From Candidatus Atribacteria bacterium 4572_76 (GTDB taxonomy: Bacteria; Atribacterota; Phoenicimicrobiia; Phoenicimicrobiales; Phoenicimicrobiaceae), in the NCBI GenBank assembly GCA_002084865.1, contig NBMG01000053.1, positions 1 through 5,131 on the forward strand: 5,131 nt of DNA, given 5' to 3'. Of the stretch, positions 1 through 5,131 are shown piece after piece. The notes beneath the pieces are model-generated. The model was not told where the DNA came from. It searched no databases and saw only the letters and a program-made list of their open reading frames with translations. Within the stretch, counting starts at the first letter, position 1. The number at the start of each line of letters is the position of its first letter. The translations under genes were made by a program, and so were the position numbers.

Positions 1-654
1 TGGTGGTCCTACTTGCATTAAAACGCCTTTATTCATCACAGCAATTTCATCACTTAAAGTCATTGCTTCAACTTGATCATGGGTAACATAGACAATAGTG
101 GATCCAATTTTACGATGAATTCTCTTCAACTCTGTCCTCATTTTTAATCTTAATTTAGCATCTAAATTACTCAAAGGTTCATCTAAAAGCAAAACTTCAG
201 GATCAAGTACAAGGGCCCTCCCCAAAGCTACTCTCTGCCTTTGTCCTCCACTCAATTCTCTCGGTCTTCTGTCATCTAATCCGGTTAAATCTAATAAATC
301 TAATACCCAATTAATTTTCTTTAGAATTGTATCACGTGCGACCTTCTTTATTTTTAAACCAAAAGCAATATTTTCAGCAACTGTCATATGGGGGAAGAGA
401 GCATAACTCTGGAAAACCATAGAAATTCCTCTATCTTTAGGTTGAATATAATTTGAAAATTTTCCCCCAATTCTTAACTCACCAGAAGTTATATCTTCCA
501 AACCTGCTATCATCCGTAGAGTAGTGGTCTTACCACATCCTGAAGGTCCAACCAAAGTTATAAACTTACCATCCTTAATATCTAAATTTATATCTTTAAC
601 AGCGATAAATTTACCAAAATTTTTTGTTACATTGTTTAATATTACACCGGCCAT
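1..654 (-). CDS. Sugar ABC transporter ATP-binding protein, MalK/UgpC/MsmX type (3' end beyond window)
   Basis: This is the cytoplasmic nucleotide-binding subunit that would power the importer encoded just upstream. The first 218 codons are visible, read from ATG at 654-652; the frame is open to the left edge, so the rest of the gene is missing. All nucleotide-binding elements are present in order: Walker A GPSGCGKTT (residues 36-44), Q-loop Q82 in VFQSYALFPHMTVAENIAFG, ABC signature LSGGQRQRVA (134-143), Walker B VLLLDEPLSNLDA (154-166) and the switch histidine H192 in VTHDQ. The wording around these motifs is characteristic of the MalK/UgpC/MsmX family that serves carbohydrate (CUT1) importers. 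Proteins of that family are usually about 350-380 residues and carry a C-terminal regulatory OB-fold domain, which would lie outside the window. An AGGAAGG ribosome site (665-671) sits 10 bases before the ATG. The gene starts 27 bases after the second permease stop, so it is very likely the last transporter gene of the same operon. Family assignment is firm; substrate is not shown. Confidence 0.96.
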   Translation of the reverse strand, partial: MAGVILNNVTKNFGKFIAVKDINLDIKDGKFITLVGPSGCGKTTTLRMIAGLEDITSGELRIGGKFSNYIQPKDRGISMVFQSYALFPHMTVAENIAFGLKIKKVARDTILKKINWVLDLLDLTGLDDRRPRELSGGQRQRVALGRALVLDPEVLLLDEPLSNLDAKLRLKMRTELKRIHRKIGSTIVYVTHDQVEAMTLSDEIAVMNKGVLMQVGPP

Positions 655-681
655 ATTAAAAGATCCTTCCTATGCAAATTT

Positions 682-1530
682 TTATTTAACGGCACCAGCA
701 GTTGCCCCTGCTTGCATATATTTTTGAACAATAAAAGTAAATATTATTACCGGGACAGACAACATCACCGATATAGCAGCTAAAGTATTATGCTGAGGAC
801 TCCATGATAATATTTTCTTTAATAAAACTGGAAGAGTAGTACTTTCTCCAAACAACAATAAGAAATATGAAAATATAAATTCATTCCACGAAAGTAAAAA
901 AACATAAATCGCAGCCGCTGCTAAACCAGGCAAAGCTATTGGTATAATAATTTTAAGAAAAGCATATAATTTACTTGCCCCTAAAATTTGGGCCTGTTCT
1001 TCTAAATCTTTAGGAATAGTTTCGAATACTCCCATCGCAATATAGATTACATAAGGAATACCTAATAAAGTGTGAGCTAAAGAAACTCCCAATACAGAAT
1101 TAGTTAATTTCAATTTAATAAAAGTTTCAGTGACTGGAATAACGGATACTACATCAGGAAATAATCGAACAGAAATTAACAAAATCATTATTAATGCTTT
1201 TCCGGGAATTTTATAACGTGCCAAAGAAAAAGCTGCAGGAGCTCCTAAAACTAAAGAAATACATACTGTTAGTAAGGCAACCTCTAAACTGGTAAAAAAT
1301 GCATTAATAAAGCCCTTGTTTTCAAGTAACCCATTAAATTGTTCTGTTGTTGGTTGATAGGGCCATAGAGGAATTACCGCACCTCCGGTTACTACACTCG
1401 TCCGATCACTGATAGAATACTTAAACATCATATATATAGGGCAAAGAATAATAATTATCATAATTACCATTCCTATTAACCATATCCACTTGTTAGAGTC
1501 TTTTTTTAATGTTTTATGAGTTTTTGACAT
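682..1530 (-). CDS. Carbohydrate ABC transporter permease, MalG type
   Basis: This 282-residue inner-membrane protein would be one half of the translocation pore. After a lysine-rich N-terminus there is a first membrane segment (about residues 15-36), a soluble stretch with the IPLWPYQPTTEQF pattern typical of MalG-type permeases (53-65), and then a run of hydrophobic segments from about residue 78 to the C-terminus (roughly 78-104, 112-133, 146-168, 198-227 and 245-270). The EAA loop that docks on the ATPase is clear: E178-Q-A180, G184, then I194 and P197, with Q replacing the first A of the usual EAA. Length matches the family (about 275-295). The ATG at 1530-1528 is preceded by AAGGA (1539-1543) with 8 bases of spacing, and that site overlaps the stop codon of the upstream permease, which implies translational coupling. 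The reading ends at TAA (684-682). The substrate cannot be told from the sequence. Confidence 0.95.
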   Translation of the reverse strand: MSKTHKTLKKDSNKWIWLIGMVIMIIIILCPIYMMFKYSISDRTSVVTGGAVIPLWPYQPTTEQFNGLLENKGFINAFFTSLEVALLTVCISLVLGAPAAFSLARYKIPGKALIMILLISVRLFPDVVSVIPVTETFIKLKLTNSVLGVSLAHTLLGIPYVIYIAMGVFETIPKDLEEQAQILGASKLYAFLKIIIPIALPGLAAAAIYVFLLSWNEFIFSYFLLLFGESTTLPVLLKKILSWSPQHNTLAAISVMLSVPVIIFTFIVQKYMQAGATAGAVK

Positions 1531-1541
1531 TTAAATATTCC

Positions 1542-2483
1542 TTATATTTTCACTAATTGTCTTCTTAACCAACTTAAAATATAAAATAAGAAAGTGGTAA
1601 AAATGATTATACAAAATAATAATATTAATCCAATAGTAGCAGCTTCAGTAGCCGAATTCCACTCATGGTAAGCTCTGTCAATTAGTGTACCCAATAAAGG
1701 ATAACTACCAGCTAAAATAAAAGGAAATATAAATTCCTTCCACATTTCTATAGAACGTAAAACTAAAACTGTAGAGATTGCTGGTATAAGAAGAGGAAGG
1801 GTAATATATTTAAACTGTTGCAAAGCTCCGGCTCCCATAGTTTTTGCTGCTTCATATTGGTCTTTAGTAATAGATTGCAAACCAGAAAGAATAATTAACA
1901 TAGATATAGGCATATCTCTCCATACCTTACCAAACATAGCCACTCCAAGAGAAAACACGGCAGAACTCCTCCATGGAATAGGAGTAGAAATGATCTTTGG
2001 GAAAAAAGTATGCCTGCCTAATAAAAGGTCATTAATATGTCCAAAAGGGTAATCAAAAAGAATAAAAAGAATTATTGCTGTTACTATCCCAGGGATAGCT
2101 AAGGGTAAGGTAAAAAGACTTCTAATAATACCTCTCCCTCTAAATTCACGAAAGATAAGACCTGCAGCAATCATACCGGCAATGAGTTCCAAAGGAGTCC
2201 CTACAAGAGTAAAAACTATGGTTCTTTTAAAAGCACCTATAAATTCTTTACTGTTAGCTAAATCTAAAAAATTCTTTACTGTTGGAAAAGTTTCTGATAA
2301 ATTTGGTGCTACATAAGTAAGAGAAAGTATTATAATCTGATATAAAATTATTACTAAAAATGCTAATAGATATAAAAGGGCTGGTGTAAGAATCAATATG
2401 CCAAAACTATTTTTCCGAATATTTACTATTAAGTTATTTATCAACCCTTCTTTTTCTATCAACACAATATTATCTTTCTCCAT
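1542..2483 (-). CDS. Carbohydrate ABC transporter permease, MalF/UgpA type
   Basis: This 313-residue inner-membrane protein would pair with the MalG-type permease to form the pore. It has an N-terminal cytoplasmic stretch, a first membrane segment (about 27-55), and further hydrophobic segments at about 89-110, 121-143, 174-202, 231-258 and 284-304. The EAA loop fits the family pattern exactly: E211-A-A213, G217, then I227, L229 and P230. It lacks the large periplasmic insertion of E. coli MalF and so resembles the shorter UgpA/LacF-like permeases. The ATG at 2483-2481 is the first start codon after an in-frame TAA eight codons upstream, but the bases before it contain no good Shine-Dalgarno sequence. 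In-frame GTG and TTG at codons 7 and 8, with GGAG 12 bases before the GTG, are alternative starts, and the N-terminus before residue 14 is not conserved enough to decide. A strong hairpin lies between this gene and the binding-protein gene upstream. Confidence 0.94.
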   Translation of the reverse strand: MEKDNIVLIEKEGLINNLIVNIRKNSFGILILTPALLYLLAFLVIILYQIIILSLTYVAPNLSETFPTVKNFLDLANSKEFIGAFKRTIVFTLVGTPLELIAGMIAAGLIFREFRGRGIIRSLFTLPLAIPGIVTAIILFILFDYPFGHINDLLLGRHTFFPKIISTPIPWRSSAVFSLGVAMFGKVWRDMPISMLIILSGLQSITKDQYEAAKTMGAGALQQFKYITLPLLIPAISTVLVLRSIEMWKEFIFPFILAGSYPLLGTLIDRAYHEWNSATEAATIGLILLFCIIIFTTFLFYILSWLRRQLVKI

Positions 2484-2515
2484 ATTTATTAAGGGATATA
2501 TTCTTTACAAAACAT

Positions 2516-2558
2516 ATTATTCTCCCTCTATATTAAACTAATATAGAGGGAGAATAAT
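2516..2558 (-). terminator. Intercistronic hairpin: perfect 20-bp inverted repeat between the binding protein and first permease
   Basis: The arms at 2516-2535 and 2539-2558 are exact reverse complements over 20 bp, with a 3-base loop. The centre of the stem holds a GC-rich block (CTCCCTC paired with GAGGGAG). In the minus-strand transcript the stem begins 11 bases after the binding-protein stop codon and is followed by TGTTTTGT, a weak and interrupted U tract. The first permease starts 32 bases further on. By analogy with other importer operons, where the binding protein is needed in excess, this would act as a leaky terminator or a 3'-end stabiliser of the upstream message. The structure is seen directly; its effect is inferred. 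Confidence 0.8.
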
Positions 2559-2569
2559 CTAATTACTTT

Positions 2570-4066
2570 TTATTCAGGATAGCCTGCACCTAATATAGCT
2601 TTTTGTTCGGGTACATACTTTTCATCAAGCACTTTTTTAATGTAACCCCGGTCAACTTGTCCAGCTTCTCCATAATTTTCATCAACAATTATATCATACC
2701 AAGCAGCTAAGTAATTTTTACCCACATCGCTATATTCTGCAATTAAAGGAACAGTATTTTCTCCATTTTCCTTCAGCTGCCTAATAGAAACTGCAAATAC
2801 TTCTCCCATCCATCCTTCGGGGAAAGCTTCACCTAAATTATCAAGAATGTCCTTCCGGACTGGCATCATACCAAAAGTTTTACATTCTGCAAGATGGTTT
2901 TCATGATTAGTGATCCATTTTGCCAATTCTACCGACAATTCGGGATATGGAGCATTCTTAGGAATAGACCACCACCAACCACCTGTTGATGCTTTTCTAC
3001 TACCTGTACGAATAGGTTTTCCATCAGCATCTAACTCTACTGAAATACCCAAAGGCATCACTGCTTCACCCAAATCATCAGGATTTACCAGATAACCTTG
3101 CATAGTAGGATGTGTGCCGCCATGGATGAAGAAACAGTCTATCTGATGCATCATAGCAAGGAATACTTTTCCGTCTTTCATAGCATTCCAGATGCCTCCA
3201 CCGCTCCAGGGGTCAACCCACATTCCTTCATTATACAAATTGTATTTTCGGTATACTGCTTCCCATTCAAACATATCCAATATAGGATCAGTATTCATTT
3301 TAAGAATATCATCTTGAGACGCATCCATGTTATAGCATCTGTCAACTAAACCTTGTACGGTTCCTCCATATCTCTTCCCTCGATGAGCCATTCTGGGCAT
3401 CTTAATACCAAAATAAGGAGTATTAGCCCAATAATAGGATACTACAAATACATCATAATAATCCCATTCATTTGGATCAACTTCCAAGGTATACCCTGCT
3501 GGCAGACCATATCCATTAGCCTCTTTCAGTGAAGCCACAATTTCTGCTTCGAAATTTTTCCAATTTGCTACTGCTTCTTCTACTTTGGATTTTAGATAAA
3601 TCATCACCCTGGTTTCGAGTTTTCGAGGAAGATAATATAATTTACCATCAATAGTTCCCATTTTTATAGCAAGATAATCGTACTCCTTTTTGAGGTTTAT
3701 TAATTCATCTACCTTCATAATATCGTCATAAGGTTGTAAAAAATCTTTTCCAGGAGCAGTAAGCACTCTGGTCATCTCCAATGGAGTTTTTACCAGACCA
3801 ATGGTAAATTTACCACTATCTTTCTCCATCTTTAACATTTTCTCAATATCCCACATGGTATCAAAAGATATCACTTTTAATTTTACATTATACTTTTCTT
3901 CAAATTGTGGAACTATGTTCTCTTTAAACCACTTATCCTGGCTATCCATCATTCTGATAACTAAAGTAAATTCTTTTTGTTCAGCAGCGCTGCCAAAACT
4001 TCCTAAAAACATTAACACTATTAAAGTTACTAAAAGTATAGTAGAAATTTTGAAATACTTATTCAC
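2570..4066 (-). CDS. Extracellular solute-binding protein of a sugar-type ABC importer
   Basis: This 498-residue protein would capture the substrate outside the inner membrane and deliver it to the two permeases encoded next. It starts at GTG (4066-4064), chosen because AAAGGAGGT lies 8 bases upstream and because the reading then opens with a good signal peptide: a basic NKYFK, a hydrophobic core at about residues 7-22, and a likely cut after A27 or A28 (GSA-A-E). There is no lipobox cysteine, so the mature protein should be soluble and periplasmic or secreted. The mature start (EFTLVIRMMDSQDKWFKENI) and the C-terminal GGWWWSIPKNAP block (362 onward) followed by a helix resembling 'ELAKWITNHENH' are typical of SBP_bac_1/SBP_bac_8 carbohydrate-binding proteins. 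It is longer than the usual 400-440 residues; the extra material seems to lie in the middle, in a segment (about 170-290) rich in Trp and Tyr that could stack on sugar rings. Three cysteines occur in the mature chain. The family call is firm, the ligand unknown. Confidence 0.94.
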   Translation of the reverse strand: MNKYFKISTILLVTLIVLMFLGSFGSAAEQKEFTLVIRMMDSQDKWFKENIVPQFEEKYNVKLKVISFDTMWDIEKMLKMEKDSGKFTIGLVKTPLEMTRVLTAPGKDFLQPYDDIMKVDELINLKKEYDYLAIKMGTIDGKLYYLPRKLETRVMIYLKSKVEEAVANWKNFEAEIVASLKEANGYGLPAGYTLEVDPNEWDYYDVFVVSYYWANTPYFGIKMPRMAHRGKRYGGTVQGLVDRCYNMDASQDDILKMNTDPILDMFEWEAVYRKYNLYNEGMWVDPWSGGGIWNAMKDGKVFLAMMHQIDCFFIHGGTHPTMQGYLVNPDDLGEAVMPLGISVELDADGKPIRTGSRKASTGGWWWSIPKNAPYPELSVELAKWITNHENHLAECKTFGMMPVRKDILDNLGEAFPEGWMGEVFAVSIRQLKENGENTVPLIAEYSDVGKNYLAAWYDIIVDENYGEAGQVDRGYIKKVLDEKYVPEQKAILGAGYPE

Positions 4067-4073
4067 TTTAAAA

Positions 4074-4082
4074 ACCTCCTTT
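4074..4082 (-). promoter_or_regulatory. Strong ribosome binding site deciding the GTG start of the binding protein
   Basis: AAAGGAGGT on the minus strand is a near-perfect anti-16S match, with 8 bases between GGAGG and the GTG at 4066. No ATG or TTG lies at a suitable distance, and the signal peptide begins at this GTG, so the site supports the non-ATG start. Confidence 0.85.
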
Positions 4083-4132
4083 AAATTTGTAACTCAATTA
4101 TTAGAATTTTCCTATTTAGATACTTCAGCAAC

Positions 4133-4141
4133 ACCTCCTTT
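4133..4141 (-). promoter_or_regulatory. Second, orphan Shine-Dalgarno-like sequence in the leader
   Basis: The same AAAGGAGGT occurs again 59 bases upstream of the functional copy; the shared stretch is TAAAGGAGGT. No ATG follows at a normal distance. In frame behind it are GTG, TTG (4131-4129) and CTG codons opening a 16-codon frame that ends in TAA (4083-4081), one that overlaps the functional ribosome site. The TTG is only 2 bases from GGAGG, which is too close for good initiation, so a leader peptide is possible but weakly supported. Confidence 0.4.
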
Positions 4142-4268
4142 ATTCTGATAATCCTTAATCTGTATTAAAATAATCTTCCACATCCGTTATTAAGTCAGTA
4201 TTTTTTGCTTTTTCTTTAACAATGTCACAGATTTAAATTATCTTTTTTTATAATCGGGCAGGAAATTT

Positions 4269-4312
4269 AAATTATAAATATTTCTATAATCAAGTAAATT
4301 AATTTATAATTT
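4269..4312 (-). repeat. A/T-only inverted repeat after the glycerate kinase stop
   Basis: AAATTATAAAT (4312-4302) and ATTTATAATTT (4279-4269) on the minus strand are exact 11-bp reverse complements separated by 22 bases. The repeat begins at the base after the TAG stop. An all-A/T stem with a long loop and no following U tract makes a poor terminator; it could be a protein-binding palindrome, since the inner arm overlaps the possible -10 element, or chance in AT-rich DNA. Confidence 0.35.
4271..4298 (-). promoter_or_regulatory. Possible sigma-70 type promoter for the transporter operon
   Basis: On the minus strand, TTTACT (4298-4293, 4 of 6 matches to TTGACA) is followed after 16 bases by a perfect TATAAT (4276-4271). 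Transcription would start near 4263, giving a leader of roughly 195 bases before the GTG. A second, weaker option is GTGACA with AAAAAT 17 bases later, near 4226-4198. In DNA this AT-rich, -10-like hexamers occur by chance, so confidence is limited. Confidence 0.35.
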
Positions 4313-5131
4313 CTATAAATGGTTTTTCAATTCTTTCCCTGTCTTTATCGCCATCATCGATTGTTTTATACTATTTTTAATTAATAATACCTTATTGGGT
4401 AATGACTCATCTAATCTCATTGGCTTTTCAGTAACGCTTATCAAAGTATTAATTCCGTATTTATGAACAATATCGGCATCATCACCAACAATTGCTGCCA
4501 CCGCTATTACCGGAATATTATATTTTTTAGCAATTTTAGCTACTCCTATTGGAGCTTTTCCGTAGATAGTTTGACTATCAATCTTCCCTTCACCTGTGAT
4601 TACCAGATCAGCATCTTTGATAGCTTGTTCGAGTTTTACTATCTCAATCATAATCTCAATACCCGGTTTAAGTTCTGCATCCAAAAATGCCATTAAACCT
4701 GCTCCTAAACCTCCAGCTGCCCCTGCTCCCGGCATATCTTTTACATCTTTATTTAAGTCTCTTTTTATTATTTCGGCAAAGTGAGCTAAAGATTTATCTA
4801 ATTCTTCAATTATTTCCGGAGTAGCTCCTTTTTGCGGTCCATATATCCGGGCAGCTCCTTTTGGTCCACAAAGCGGGTTACTCACATCAGAAGCTATTAA
4901 TACTTCGGTCTCGGATAAGCGGTTATCTAAATTACTTATATTAATCCGATTAATTTTTTTTAATTCTCCTCCTCCAAAACCTATTTCCTTCCCCTCTCGG
5001 TCTAATAATTTAACTCCTAAAGCTTGGACCATTCCTGCCCCTCCGTCATTGGTAGCACTTCCTCCGATGCCGATAATCATCTTTCTACATCCCTGGTCCA
5101 AGGCTGCCTTAATTAATTGACCGGTTCCGTA
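4313..5131 (-). CDS. glxK: Glycerate 2-kinase, class I (GlxK/GarK family), N-terminus beyond window
   Basis: Glycerate kinases of this family phosphorylate D-glycerate with ATP, giving 2-phosphoglycerate that enters lower glycolysis. The last 272 residues are visible and the frame is open to the right edge (first codons read YGTGQLIKAALDQG), so about 100-110 N-terminal residues are missing compared with the usual 375-380. The TTG at 5101-5099 is an internal leucine, not a start. Family signatures appear in order in the fragment: GGSATNDGG (23-31), SDVSNPLCGPKGAA (81-94), GPQKGA (98-103), GAGAAGGLGAGL (135-146) and LVITGEGKIDSQT (176-188). The end is a basic helix closed by TAG (4315-4313). 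No frame damage is seen. It points the same way as the importer genes and lies 246 bases before them, so it may share regulation or a pathway with them: glycerate arises from sugar-acid breakdown, from serine, or from glycerate-containing glycosides. The family is clear; the symbol is given by family and does not separate GlxK from GarK. Confidence 0.95.
   Translation of the reverse strand, partial: YGTGQLIKAALDQGCRKMIIGIGGSATNDGGAGMVQALGVKLLDREGKEIGFGGGELKKINRINISNLDNRLSETEVLIASDVSNPLCGPKGAARIYGPQKGATPEIIEELDKSLAHFAEIIKRDLNKDVKDMPGAGAAGGLGAGLMAFLDAELKPGIEIMIEIVKLEQAIKDADLVITGEGKIDSQTIYGKAPIGVAKIAKKYNIPVIAVAAIVGDDADIVHKYGINTLISVTEKPMRLDESLPNKVLLIKNSIKQSMMAIKTGKELKNHL

Larger units (their letters stand above)
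4067..4312 (-). other. Intergenic leader region between glycerate kinase and the binding-protein gene
   Basis: These 246 AT-rich bases hold no complete gene. Reading along the minus strand they contain an A/T-only inverted repeat just after the glycerate kinase stop, a possible promoter overlapping it, two copies of ATAATTTAAAT (4265-4275 and 4231-4241), a start-less open frame (4155-4232), and two strong Shine-Dalgarno sequences. I see no recognisable riboswitch, tRNA or strong intrinsic terminator. The length and the content suggest that the transporter genes can be transcribed separately from glycerate kinase, though read-through remains possible because no efficient terminator is visible. 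Confidence 0.6.

Noticed and set aside
524..727. 67-codon plus-strand open frame
   Set aside because: It is antisense to the Walker A region of the ATPase and the end of the MalG-type permease, both supported by motifs.
2910..3349. Two plus-strand open frames (2910-3095 and 3098-3349)
   Set aside because: Both are antisense to conserved parts of the binding protein and resemble no protein I know.
3801..4148. 115-codon plus-strand open frame opposite the binding-protein start
   Set aside because: It lies mostly antisense to the signal-peptide end of a clear family member and shows no recognisable domain; an antisense shadow of AT-rich coding sequence.
4198..4250. CRP-like operator (TGTGAC half-site near 4223-4228)
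   Set aside because: Only one half of the site is present, without the matching TCACA half at the required distance.
4269..4312. Intrinsic terminator for glycerate kinase
   Set aside because: The stem is A/T only, the loop is 22 bases and no U tract follows; kept only as an inverted repeat.
4463..4784. Overlapping plus-strand open frames within the glycerate kinase region
   Set aside because: They are antisense to conserved glycerate kinase motifs, and the overlap of two such frames fits shadows and not genes.
5099..5101. TTG as the start of a short glycerate kinase
   Set aside because: The frame continues upstream to the window edge with family-typical residues (YGTGQLIKAAL), so this codon is an internal leucine.
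1..5131. CRISPR array, insertion sequence, tRNA or other novel system
   Set aside because: No regularly spaced repeats, transposase motifs, terminal inverted repeats flanking a gene, or tRNA-like folds were seen; the genes form a conventional importer locus.

Overview
The window is an ordinary-looking stretch of AT-rich bacterial DNA with every supported gene on the minus strand, so it reads from right to left. It holds the 3' part of a class I glycerate 2-kinase gene (4313-5131, running off the right edge), a 246-base gap (4067-4312), and a sugar-type (CUT1, MalEFGK-like) ABC importer. The importer consists of a secreted solute-binding protein (2570-4066), two permeases (1542-2483 and 682-1530), and the 5' part of the ATPase gene (1-654, running off the left edge). 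All five proteins have intact frames and the family motifs expected in the visible portions. Together the genes would import a carbohydrate-like compound and phosphorylate glycerate into lower glycolysis.

The organism is a bacterium of low G+C content with canonical Shine-Dalgarno sites. The binding protein has a signal peptidase I type leader and no lipobox cysteine, which fits a two-membrane cell with a periplasm better than a typical Gram-positive one. Low G+C anaerobic lineages such as Atribacterota or Thermotogota-like groups come to mind, but this is only an impression and the sequence does not settle it.

Layout, right to left: glycerate kinase ends with TAG at 4315-4313. The gap that follows holds a possible promoter, an all-A/T inverted repeat, a short open frame with no start codon (4155-4232), and two copies of a strong Shine-Dalgarno sequence, only the second of which serves an obvious start (GTG, 4066-4064). 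After the binding protein comes a perfect 20-bp inverted repeat with a 3-base loop (2516-2558), sitting between it and the first permease. The two permeases are separated by 11 bases, with the ribosome site of the second overlapping the stop codon of the first. The ATPase follows after 27 bases.

I see no mobile element, CRISPR array, RNA gene or clearly new system. The points worth a second look are the SBP/permease hairpin, the leader region before the binding protein, the large non-lipoprotein binding protein, and the pairing of glycerate kinase with a sugar importer, which suggests a glycerate-yielding substrate.
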